DNA of 8,469 nt from an uncultured Oscillospiraceae bacterium (GCA_900756575.1 CAAEKQ010000022.1:1-8469); one strand, 5' to 3'. Numbered from the stretch's first letter, positions 1 through 6,497 are shown. Notes: generated from the letters alone by a model not told the origin. Numbers and translations: made by a program.

Positions 1-1
1 G

Positions 2-868
2 TTCCCAACCGGGCTGGTAGCCTATACCCATGAGCCCTACAGCAGCGACCATGTGCTGGAATATGACGGTCAGTTTTATGTGATCGGTTCCGGGCGGCAG
101 GCACTTCAAAAGGACAAAACCGCTACGGAGAGCTACTACCTTTTGAGCTTGGCAGCCATCGCCATGGAACTGGAGGCAAGGAAGCTGCCCGGTGAAGCGG
201 AGGTGATTCTGGCGGCGGGACTGCCGCTGACTAGCTTTGGTCGGGATAAGAAAGCGTTCCGTCAGTACCTCCTGCGGGACAGTAAACCCATAGATTTTCG
301 CTATGAGGGCCGTCCTTACCGGATCACTATCCGTGATGTGCAGCTATTCCCCCAGGGCTATTCCGCTGTGATCTGGCAGCCGGAGCTGTTGGAGCAGCCC
401 TCGGTGATTGTAGCGGACATCGGTGGCTGGACAGTGGATCTGATGGAGGTGGACAATCAGGTACCAAACGCCGCCACCTGCCGGAGCCTGGAGCTTGGCG
501 TGATCCGCTGTTTGAATGAGATCTCCGAGCAGCTCCGTCGCACTCTTGGCTTGTCCCTGACCAACACCCAGATTGAAAGTGTACTCCGGGGAGCGCCCAG
601 CAGCCTGTCCAGAGAAGTACGAGAACTCATCCAGAAGGAGGCAGAGCGATATGCATCCCGCCTCCTTTCTGCCATCCAGGAGTGTGGCATGGACTACCGG
701 GCTATGCCAATGGTGGTGCTGGGCGGCGGCGCTTCGATCCTGGCTCGCCACGTGTCGCCCCGTGCGGGCCTGTGTGGGCTTTTCGCACTGGAGGACGACA
801 AGCGGAACGCCCAGGGGTTTCAGCGGCTGTGTGAGCGAATGTCGGCGGGACGGGAGGTGGCAGAATGA
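2..868 (+). CDS. ParM/StbA-like actin-family ATPase, 5' end missing
   Basis: This is the C-terminal part of a plasmid-segregation actin-like ATPase. The reading frame is open back to base 2 (FPTGLVAYTHEPYSSDHV precedes the in-frame GTG at 53), so the true start lies before the window and the GTG at 53 is internal. Visible actin-fold motifs are the second phosphate-binding loop, ADIGGWTVD (bases about 416-442), and the adenosine motif, VVLGGGASIL (about 712-741), near the C-terminus. Family knowledge: ParM-type proteins polymerise with ATP and push DNA copies apart through a ParR adaptor bound to a centromere. The stop overlaps the next start as ATGA, so this gene belongs to the downstream operon. 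No ParR gene follows directly; a ParR-like gene is found at 5968, at the far end of the operon. Family assignment is confident; the segregation role in this element is inferred. Confidence 0.85.
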   Translation, partial: FPTGLVAYTHEPYSSDHVLEYDGQFYVIGSGRQALQKDKTATESYYLLSLAAIAMELEARKLPGEAEVILAAGLPLTSFGRDKKAFRQYLLRDSKPIDFRYEGRPYRITIRDVQLFPQGYSAVIWQPELLEQPSVIVADIGGWTVDLMEVDNQVPNAATCRSLELGVIRCLNEISEQLRRTLGLSLTNTQIESVLRGAPSSLSREVRELIQKEAERYASRLLSAIQECGMDYRAMPMVVLGGGASILARHVSPRAGLCGLFALEDDKRNAQGFQRLCERMSAGREVAE

Positions 869-1125
869 ACGAATGGGAAAGACTCGCCCGCAAAGCGAAA
901 ATGCTGAAGCAGCGCTATCCCGAAGGAACCGTTGTTCAGCTTGGATTCATGGAAGGTGAACCGGATATGCCCGCTGGGCTGAAAGGCAAGGTCATCCTGG
1001 TAGATGCGATTGGCCAGATCCATGTCGCATGGGAGAATGGTCGTTCGCTTGCCTTAAACGCGGAGCATGACAGCTTTCAGGTGATTCACAGTCCAGCAAA
1101 GAAACGGGATGAGGTGTCCCGATGA
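865..1125 (+). CDS. DUF4314 family small protein
   Basis: This 86-residue protein has an alpha-helical N-terminus rich in Lys and Arg, then a compact beta-rich domain with the segment MPAGLKGKVILVDAIGQIHV followed by WENGRSLAL. I recognise this as DUF4314, a domain common in clostridial mobile elements. Its function is unknown. The domain looks like a small beta-barrel (SH3-like), which is an inference from the alternating hydrophobic pattern. The start is supported by GGGAGGTGG at 852-860, and ATG 865 overlaps the ParM stop as ATGA; its own stop overlaps the methyltransferase start in the same way. It may be an accessory of the neighbouring ParM or methyltransferase, but nothing in the sequence proves this. 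Confidence 0.8.
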   Translation: MNEWERLARKAKMLKQRYPEGTVVQLGFMEGEPDMPAGLKGKVILVDAIGQIHVAWENGRSLALNAEHDSFQVIHSPAKKRDEVSR

Positions 1126-2390
1126 CGGAGCGTGATAGAAGCTTGATTCGTTACTTTGATATGTTCGCCGGCATCGGCGGCTTCCGGGCGGGTCTTACCT
1201 GCGCCGGAGGCTTCCAATGCATCGGCCATTGTGAAATAGACAAATACGCGGACACCAGCTATCGGGCGATCCACAACCCCGGAAAGGAGGAACTTTATTA
1301 CCCAGATGCACGAACCATCGACCCAGACACCATGCCGGACTTCGACCTGCTGTGCGGCGGCTTCCCCTGCCAGGCATTTTCAACAGCTGGCAAACGCCTC
1401 GGATTTGAAGATTCCAGAGGCACTCTCTTCTTTGAAATTGCCAGACTGGCTGCGGCAAGACGGCCTTCGTATCTTCTGCTTGAGAACGTACCCGGACTGC
1501 TTTCGCATGACAAAGGCCGGACATTTACTGCCATCCTCAGTACGCTTTCAGACCTGGGGTACGGCATCGAATGGCTGGTGCTTAACAGCAAAGACTTCGG
1601 CGTACCCCAGTCAAGACGAAGGGTGTACATTGTCTGCTATCTTGATCGAAGATGCGCCGGAAAAATACTACCTGTCCCAAGCACAAATCGAAAAGCTCTT
1701 ATTCAAATCCTCGGCGGCCCCCAGGGCTCCAGAGTCTACGACACAAATGGAGTCTCCTGCACCCTGACCTCCAGCGCTGGCGGCAAGGGCGGTAAAACCG
1801 GGCTGTATCTGGTGGGCTTCAACCGCAAGAATGGAATTGTGGGTGTCCGGGATACCGCCTTGGCACTGAACGCCAGTAATTTCAAAGGACTGAACCGAAA
1901 TCAAGCCCAGAATGCCGTGTTTGTAGACCTCTGCGCTGGAAAGCCCAAGCTGACTGAGAATGCACGCTGCCTGACCTCGGACTATGGAAAGGCACGGATG
2001 TCCAACCGCAGTGCCGAGATGTCCGGTGTGCTTCTCATAAAAGAGGCCACCAAGAAGGGCTATAAGGAAGCGGCTCCCGGAGATTCCATCAAGCTCGGTT
2101 ATACCCGTGGCAACACCAAACGGGGGCGGGTTGGAAAAGCCTTTGCCCATACGCTGGATACCTCCTGCGCCCAAGGGATCGTTGAGAGCTGCGGCAGAAT
2201 TCGCCGTTTGATGCCCAGAGAGTGCCTGCGGCTGCAAGGCTTTGCGGAAGATCAGATTGATCGGCTTCTTGCCATTACCTCCGATGCACAGGCATATAAG
2301 CAGGCTGGCAACAGCGTGACGGTCAATGTGATTGAAGCCATTGGTCGGAATCTGAAAGCGGTACACGAAGAATTGCGAGGCGGCACATGA
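1122..2390 (+). CDS. DNA (cytosine-5-)-methyltransferase, solitary
   Basis: This 422-residue protein carries the full C5-cytosine methyltransferase motif set in the usual order. Motif I, FDMFAGIGGFRAGL (residues 12-25), binds SAM. Motif IV, GGFPCQAFS, has the catalytic Cys83. Motif VI, ENVPG, is at 121-125. Motif VIII, QSRRR, is at 163-167. RRLMPRECLRLQGF (361-374) precedes motif X, AGNSVTVNV (395-403). It transfers a methyl group from SAM to C5 of cytosine in a target sequence that cannot be read from the protein. The region between motifs VIII and IX (about 172-358) is large and holds four similar short modules. No restriction endonuclease gene is adjacent, so it appears to be an orphan enzyme, plausibly protecting the element on entry to a new host. 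ATG 1122 is preceded by GAGGTG (1111-1116) and overlaps the upstream stop. Confidence 0.95.
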   Translation: MTERDRSLIRYFDMFAGIGGFRAGLTCAGGFQCIGHCEIDKYADTSYRAIHNPGKEELYYPDARTIDPDTMPDFDLLCGGFPCQAFSTAGKRLGFEDSRGTLFFEIARLAAARRPSYLLLENVPGLLSHDKGRTFTAILSTLSDLGYGIEWLVLNSKDFGVPQSRRRVYIVCYLDRRCAGKILPVPSTNRKALIQILGGPQGSRVYDTNGVSCTLTSSAGGKGGKTGLYLVGFNRKNGIVGVRDTALALNASNFKGLNRNQAQNAVFVDLCAGKPKLTENARCLTSDYGKARMSNRSAEMSGVLLIKEATKKGYKEAAPGDSIKLGYTRGNTKRGRVGKAFAHTLDTSCAQGIVESCGRIRRLMPRECLRLQGFAEDQIDRLLAITSDAQAYKQAGNSVTVNVIEAIGRNLKAVHEELRGGT

Positions 2391-3346
2391 TCGGCATCAA
2401 AAACCAGCAATTCGGCGTAGAGATCGAATTCACTGGCATCACCCGCCGGGAAGCGGCGAAAGCGCTGGCGGACTACTTCCAAACCAGTCCCGTTTATGTA
2501 GGTGCCGGTTATGACACCTGGGCCGTGGAGGATTCCCAAGGGCGGCAGTGGAAAATTATGAGCGACAGCAGCATTCGTGCCGAGTGGAAATCCGGCGACA
2601 GCTACTTTCGCACCACCGACCGGAGCTATCAGGTGGAATTTGTAACTCCGGTGCTTCGCTACGAGGATATGGAAATTTTTCAGGGAGCCATCCGTACCCT
2701 GCGCCACGCAGGCGGGAAAGCCAACAATTCCTGCGGGCTCCATGTCCATGTGGACGCTGCCAATCACAACCGTCAGAGCCTCAAAAACCTCATGTCCATC
2801 ATGTACTCCAAGGAGGATATTTTGTTCAAAGCCTTGCAGGTCAACGAAAACCGTGTCCAGCAGTGGTGCCAGAAGATCCGGGAACCCATGCTGAAGCAGG
2901 CACGGAAGCTGCCCTCGGAGGAAACCAAGGATCTCAGCCGATTGGAGGACATCTGGTATGAGGGAAATGACGGCAGCCATGAGCATTACAACTGGACCCG
3001 CTATTACGCCTTAAATCTCCATTCCGTGTTCTACCGAGGAACCGTGGAATGGAGATGTTTCAATTCTACCCTCCATGCGGGCCGGGCCAAGGCATATGTG
3101 AACCTGTGCCTCGCCATGTCCGCCCAGGCCATCAACCAGCGCAGCTCCGTCATGCGCAAAACCATCAGTGACAACGAGCTGTTCACCTTCCGGGTCTGGC
3201 TGGTTCGCATGGGGCTCAACGGTCCGGAGTTCAAGACCACACGGGATCATTTGCTGGCTAATCTGGAGGGGGATCGCAGTTGGCGATATGACAAGGACAG
3301 CTATGAATCCCTCAAGAAACGACACAAATCCGAACACGAAAGGTAA
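2387..3346 (+). CDS. Amidoligase family enzyme (GS-like COOH-NH2 ligase)
   Basis: This 319-residue protein matches the amidoligase family (PF12224), which has a glutamine-synthetase-like fold and is predicted to form amide bonds between a carboxylate and an amine at the cost of ATP. Visible conserved elements are FGVEIEF (9-15, two metal-binding acidic residues), WKIMSDSS (55-62), VEFVTPVL (83-90), CGLHVHVD (116-123, His119 and His121), RYYALNLHSV (205-214) and GTVEWRCFN (218-226). All the acidic and His positions expected for Mg-ATP binding appear intact, so it is probably active. The substrate is unknown. Comparative genomics has linked this family to AIG2-like cyclotransferases; one lies two genes downstream here. 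The start is supported by GAGG at 2377-2380 and an ATGA overlap with the methyltransferase stop. Confidence 0.88.
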   Translation: MIGIKNQQFGVEIEFTGITRREAAKALADYFQTSPVYVGAGYDTWAVEDSQGRQWKIMSDSSIRAEWKSGDSYFRTTDRSYQVEFVTPVLRYEDMEIFQGAIRTLRHAGGKANNSCGLHVHVDAANHNRQSLKNLMSIMYSKEDILFKALQVNENRVQQWCQKIREPMLKQARKLPSEETKDLSRLEDIWYEGNDGSHEHYNWTRYYALNLHSVFYRGTVEWRCFNSTLHAGRAKAYVNLCLAMSAQAINQRSSVMRKTISDNELFTFRVWLVRMGLNGPEFKTTRDHLLANLEGDRSWRYDKDSYESLKKRHKSEHER

Positions 3347-3355
3347 GGTGTTTCA

Positions 3356-3598
3356 TTGAAAATTCGTATTGAAGATCGAGACTACAGGGGCACTCCTGTG
3401 GAAATTTTGGACCAGCTCCGGATGGAAGCGGATCGGGGCATCCCCACGGTGGCGGAGTACATCCGCTTTGTGCAGGACAACATCCAGCGTATGTCCGGTC
3501 AGCCCTGCCCGCTGGACGGCGGCAGCACCGAGAAGCGCGCGCTGTCCCTGATCAAGCGTTTGGAGGCACTGTATGCACTGGAGGTGATGGAGGAATGA
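3356..3598 (+). CDS. Conserved small protein of unknown function (TTG start)
   Basis: I do not recognise a named family for this 80-residue protein. It begins with a short beta-like segment (MKIRIEDRDYRGTPVEILDQL) and is otherwise mostly helical, with EYIRFVQDNIQRM in the middle and LSLIKRLEALYALEVMEE at the acidic C-terminus. The start is TTG at 3356, five bases after AAGGTG (3345-3350). No ATG or GTG gives a better placed start, and the frame ends in an ATGA overlap with the next gene, which supports it as a real member of the operon. Its place between the amidoligase and the cyclotransferase suggests a link to that module: an adaptor, or even a peptide substrate, is conceivable, but neither is shown by the sequence. 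Confidence 0.7.
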   Translation: MKIRIEDRDYRGTPVEILDQLRMEADRGIPTVAEYIRFVQDNIQRMSGQPCPLDGGSTEKRALSLIKRLEALYALEVMEE

Positions 3599-4110
3599 GC
3601 GAACTGCTGTATTTTGCCTACGGCAGCAACATCAATTTGAATCAGATGGCGGTGCGCTGCCCCGATGCAAAAGTGGTGGAGCCCGCAGTGCTGGAGAACT
3701 ACGAGCTGTTGTTCCGGGGAAATGGGAGCTCCTTTGGTGTCGCAACCATCGCCCCCAAGGAAGGGAGTCAGGTGCAGGGGCTTCTGTGGAAGCTCACGAA
3801 CTATTGTGAACTGAGCCTGGATATTTACGAGGGCTACCCTCGGCTCTACGAAAAGCAGGCGATCATGCTGCACACAAAATCCGGCAAGCAGGTACAGGCC
3901 ATGGTTTACGTCATGACCCACGAGAAGGAACAGCTTCCCACCATGCCCACCCGCAGCTACTACACCGGCATCCAGGAGGGCTTCCGACAGAACGGCCTGC
4001 CGGAGCAGGCGCTGAAGGATGCCCTATCCAACCTGATCCACGAGCAGCGGGCGCTAGAGCGCCGCAATTCCAAGCACAAGGGAAAGGAGATCAATCACCA
4101 TGAGAGATAA
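3595..4110 (+). CDS. Gamma-glutamylcyclotransferase / AIG2-like protein
   Basis: This 171-residue protein starts with the cyclotransferase signature YFAYGSNI (6-13), whose YGSN loop binds the gamma-glutamyl group. LDIYEGYPRLYEK (75-87) contains Glu79, in the position of the catalytic acid of the family. VQGLLWKLT (60-68) is the usual core strand. Family enzymes split gamma-glutamyl-amine or isopeptide bonds and release 5-oxoproline. The real substrate here is unknown. The last 25 residues or so are very polar (RALERRNSKHKGKEINHHER) and look like an appended tail. ATG 3595 overlaps the upstream stop; GGAGGTG at 3580-3586 is the likely ribosome binding site. The 3' end overlaps metK by 11 bases, so metK translation is probably coupled to this gene. 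Confidence 0.88.
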   Translation: MSELLYFAYGSNINLNQMAVRCPDAKVVEPAVLENYELLFRGNGSSFGVATIAPKEGSQVQGLLWKLTNYCELSLDIYEGYPRLYEKQAIMLHTKSGKQVQAMVYVMTHEKEQLPTMPTRSYYTGIQEGFRQNGLPEQALKDALSNLIHEQRALERRNSKHKGKEINHHER

Positions 4111-5236
4111 CTACATTCTGACCGCTGAGTCGGTCACTGAGGGCCACCCGGACAAGCTCTGCGACACCATTGCGGATGCTGTGCTGGACGCCTGTTTGCT
4201 GGGCGATCCAGACAGCCGGGTGGCCTGCGAGGTGCTGGCAACTGCCGGGAAGATCACAGTGGCTGGCGAGATTGCCACCAAGGCCATGCCGGACATTCCC
4301 CACATCGTCTGCAAAACCGTTCGGCAGATCGGCTATTCTGGAAATTATGAGGTGGAAGTGGATGTCCATGACCAGTCCCCGGATATTGCAGAGGCGGTCA
4401 ACGGCGAGAACGAGATCACCGCAGGAGACCAGGGAATCGTATATGGCTACGCCTGCCGGGAGACACCCCAGCTTCTGCCCCTGCCTGTGGTGCTGGCCCA
4501 TCGGATCACCATGGGCCTGACCGAGGTTCGCCGGAACCACCTGCTGGAATGGCTCAGACCGGATGGAAAGGCACAGGTGTCCGTGGAATATGAGGATGGC
4601 AAGCCCATGCGGGTCAAAACCGTAGTAGTTTCCGCTCAGCACGAGCCGGAGGTAAGCCAGAAGGAGCTCCGGGAAGCTGTCTACCAGCTCATCCTTGTGC
4701 CTGCACTGGGGAAATACCTGGATCTGAACACCGAGGTGCTCATCAATCCCAGCGGTTCCTTTGTGCTGGGCGGCTTTGAGGCAGACACGGGCTTGACCGG
4801 ACGCAAGCTCATGGTGGATACCTACGGCGGCCTTGTTTCCCACGGCGGCGGAGCACTGTCCGGCAAGGACTGCACCAAGGTAGACCGCAGTGGCGCGTAC
4901 ATGGCCCGGTATCTCGCAAAGAACATCGCGGCGGCAGGTCTGGCAGAGAAATGCACTGTCAGCATGGCGTATGCCATCGGCAAGGCGGAGCCACTGTATG
5001 TCCAGGCAGACACCCATGGAACTGGAAGATACCCGGATTCTGTCCTGGAGGAAGCGGTAAAGCTTCTCTTTGACCTGACGCCCACGGGCATGGCAAATAC
5101 ACTCCAGCTCATGGCGCCCATTTACCAGAAGTATTGCAATTACGGTCATTTCACCCACCAGAGCGCACCCTGGGAGCAGACGGACTGCGCCGAACTGCTG
5201 TGGGAGGGGTGTGATTTGGCTGCCGAAAAATTCTAA
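4100..5236 (+). CDS. metK: Methionine adenosyltransferase (SAM synthetase)
   Basis: This 378-residue protein is close to the usual length of about 380-400 for MetK, which makes S-adenosylmethionine from methionine and ATP. Motifs seen are TAESVTEGHPDK (8-19, catalytic His16), GDQGIVYGYA (109-118), the NPSG to GLTGRK region (216-236), VDTYGG (239-244), GGGALSGKD (249-257) and VDRSGAY (261-267), with the Lys and Asp residues that bind phosphate and magnesium retained. The normally strict GGP-x-GD segment is GGFEAD (224-229), which marks it as a divergent copy unlike a housekeeping gene. AAAGGAGA around 4081-4088 precedes ATG 4100. Lying in an operon with two SAM-dependent DNA methyltransferases, it most likely supplies SAM to them, an inference from context. 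It should be an extra copy beside the host chromosomal metK. Confidence 0.93.
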   Translation: MRDNYILTAESVTEGHPDKLCDTIADAVLDACLLGDPDSRVACEVLATAGKITVAGEIATKAMPDIPHIVCKTVRQIGYSGNYEVEVDVHDQSPDIAEAVNGENEITAGDQGIVYGYACRETPQLLPLPVVLAHRITMGLTEVRRNHLLEWLRPDGKAQVSVEYEDGKPMRVKTVVVSAQHEPEVSQKELREAVYQLILVPALGKYLDLNTEVLINPSGSFVLGGFEADTGLTGRKLMVDTYGGLVSHGGGALSGKDCTKVDRSGAYMARYLAKNIAAAGLAEKCTVSMAYAIGKAEPLYVQADTHGTGRYPDSVLEEAVKLLFDLTPTGMANTLQLMAPIYQKYCNYGHFTHQSAPWEQTDCAELLWEGCDLAAEKF

Positions 5237-5237
5237 G

Positions 5238-5244
5238 AAGGAGG
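5238..5244 (+). promoter_or_regulatory. Ribosome binding site that decides the methyltransferase start
   Basis: AAGGAGG is a near-perfect Shine-Dalgarno sequence. It sits 1 base before ATG 5246 (too close to function) and 7 bases before GTG 5252 (ideal), so GTG 5252 is the likely initiation codon of the beta-type methyltransferase. Confidence 0.75.
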
Positions 5245-5251
5245 AATGCAA

Positions 5252-5971
5252 GTGAATGAAACAAAGAACTGGACCATCATCCAGGGCGATGCGCTGAAGG
5301 TGCTGGAGGGCTTTGCCCCCGGCACCTTTGACGCAGTGATCACCGATCCGCCCTATGCCTCTGGCGGCAGGACTCAGGCGGAGAAAAACAAATCCACCAC
5401 TCAGAAGTACTCCAGCATGAAAAACGCGCCTCCGCCATTTGACGGGGACGCGAAGGATCAGCGGAGCTGGACGCGCTGGGCGGCGGAATGGCTGTACCTG
5501 GCCCGAAAAGCCTGCAAGCCCGGTGCGCCGGTCTGTATGTTCATCGACTGGCGGCAGCTACCGGCAGCTACTGATGCGCTCCAGTGGGCAGGCTGGATCT
5601 GGCGAGGTACCGCCGTCTGGGACAAGGGCAACAGCCGTCCCCAGAAGGGCCGCTTCCGGCAGCAGGCAGAGTACATCGTCTGGGGCAGTAATGGAGATAT
5701 GCCCATCTCCCGCCCCGTGCCCTGTCTGCCCGGAGTGTTTAAGTACGGCAATCCCCAGAAGCGGATTCATCTCACGGAAAAGCCCCTCCAGCTCATGCGG
5801 GACGTGGTGAAGATCACGGAACCTGGCGGGCATATCCTTGATCCCTTTGCCGGTTCGGGAACTACGGTACTGGCGGCGGTGCTGGAGGGGTACCGAGCGA
5901 CTGGCATTGAAATGTCTGACTACTATGTGCAAGCAGCAAGAGAACGGCTGGAACGGGAGACAGCTTCATGA
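5252..5971 (+). CDS. Beta-type DNA methyltransferase (N6-adenine or N4-cytosine)
   Basis: This enzyme of about 239 residues belongs to the N6/N4 methyltransferase family (PF01555). The catalytic motif DPPY (32-35) comes first and the SAM-binding DPFAGSGTT (197-205) last, which is the beta-class order; LTEKPLQLM lies just before the latter. DPPY rather than SPPY favours N6-adenine as the product. I choose GTG 5252 as the start: AAGGAGG at 5238-5244 is 7 bases upstream of it but only 1 base from the in-frame ATG 5246, which would add two residues. The short region between the motifs leaves little room for a target-recognition domain, so the target may be short. No nuclease partner is adjacent. 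It follows metK by 15 bases and ends in an ATGA overlap with the next gene. Confidence 0.92.
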   Translation: MNETKNWTIIQGDALKVLEGFAPGTFDAVITDPPYASGGRTQAEKNKSTTQKYSSMKNAPPPFDGDAKDQRSWTRWAAEWLYLARKACKPGAPVCMFIDWRQLPAATDALQWAGWIWRGTAVWDKGNSRPQKGRFRQQAEYIVWGSNGDMPISRPVPCLPGVFKYGNPQKRIHLTEKPLQLMRDVVKITEPGGHILDPFAGSGTTVLAAVLEGYRATGIEMSDYYVQAARERLERETAS

Positions 5972-6264
5972 ATGACACGGCAAAGCACCGCATCAATCTT
6001 GTCTTTTCTATGGACAACCCCATGCAGAAGAAAGCCTGGGACGTCCTTACGGAGTACCCGCCCGGCAGCCGCACCGGTGCCATCTGTCAGGCCCTGTGCG
6101 AATACCGCCAGCAGGAAGCATTCCTGCGGGCCATTCGTCAGTTACTGGAGGACAAGCTCAGTCATATCGAGGTGTCCGCCGTGGAGCGGCTTCCGGGAAA
6201 GCCTCAAAAGCAGGCAGATACTTCTGCTGCACTGGCATTTATCCGAAGCCTACAGGCGGAATGA
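5968..6264 (+). CDS. Small ParR-like DNA-binding protein (putative)
   Basis: This 98-residue protein opens with HRINLVFSMDNPMQKKAWDVL and continues PPGSRTGAICQALCEY, the strand then helix-turn-helix layout of a ribbon-helix-helix domain as in ParR centromere-binding proteins. A charged helical middle (about 45-70) and a polar linker lead to a short hydrophobic end, ALAFIRSL, which could be the tail that contacts the ParM filament. The assignment is by pattern only. A ParM-like gene opens the same operon, which supports it. ATG 5968 overlaps the upstream stop as ATGA, with GGGAG at 5955-5959. It is the last gene before the repeat-rich gap, so it may bind sites there, acting on segregation and on operon control. 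A transcription regulator of the same fold is the alternative. Confidence 0.6.
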   Translation: MNDTAKHRINLVFSMDNPMQKKAWDVLTEYPPGSRTGAICQALCEYRQQEAFLRAIRQLLEDKLSHIEVSAVERLPGKPQKQADTSAALAFIRSLQAE

Positions 6265-6305
6265 TGACAAGTTCAATGTGTGTTCCGCACACAGAGATAT
6301 TCCCC

Positions 6306-6370
6306 AATGCGTGCAGATTGCGTATAAAAATGGCCCGAATTTCCCGGTCATTGCGTGCTCTGCACGCATT
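6306..6370. repeat. 12-bp perfect inverted repeat with 41-base spacer
   Basis: The left arm AATGCGTGCAGA (6306-6317) is the exact reverse complement of TCTGCACGCATT (6359-6370). The right arm also takes part in a tighter hairpin, TGCGTGC (6352-6358), loop TCT, GCACGCA (6362-6368), so the two structures exclude each other. A T-run (6374-6378) follows six bases after the hairpin. The repeat could be a protein-binding pair, an oriT arm or an RNA switch. Confidence 0.8.
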
Positions 6371-6444
6371 CACTTTTTCACAGAAAGGAAGGCAAGCACC
6401 GCATTTTATCCTATATTCGCCTGCGTCCACCGGCGCAGCTTCCC

Positions 6445-6459
6445 CTCGCCAGCGGCGAG
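6445..6459. repeat. Short GC-rich inverted repeat
   Basis: CTCGCC, loop AGC, GGCGAG form a 6-bp perfect stem. Together with CTGCG/CGCAG just upstream (6421-6438) it makes a pair of adjacent hairpins inside the candidate transfer origin. There is no T-run after it, so it is not a standard terminator. Confidence 0.6.
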
Positions 6460-6497
6460 AGTTCGCAAGCATAGCATTCGTCACACAAATGCGCTTG

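Noticed and set aside
53..55. GTG as the start of the ParM-like gene
   Set aside because: The frame is open back to the window edge with protein-like sequence and the N-terminal actin subdomain is missing, so the gene must start upstream.
1668..2986. Two long reverse-strand open frames opposite the cytosine methyltransferase and amidoligase
   Set aside because: Both are shadows of well-supported forward genes and show no family motifs.
4091..5251. Long reverse-strand open frame opposite metK (386 codons)
   Set aside because: It lies wholly opposite a gene with full MetK motifs; long antisense frames arise from GC-rich codon bias. Its sequence has no recognisable domain.
6300..6328. Promoter with TATAAA (6323-6328) as -10 for mobC
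   Set aside because: The matching -35 position reads TTCCCC, far from TTGACA, so the promoter is not supported by sequence alone.
6352..6378. Rho-independent terminator after the operon
   Set aside because: The 7-bp stem is good, but the T-run begins six bases after the stem and is only five long, so termination is not convincing. It is kept only as part of the possible switch.
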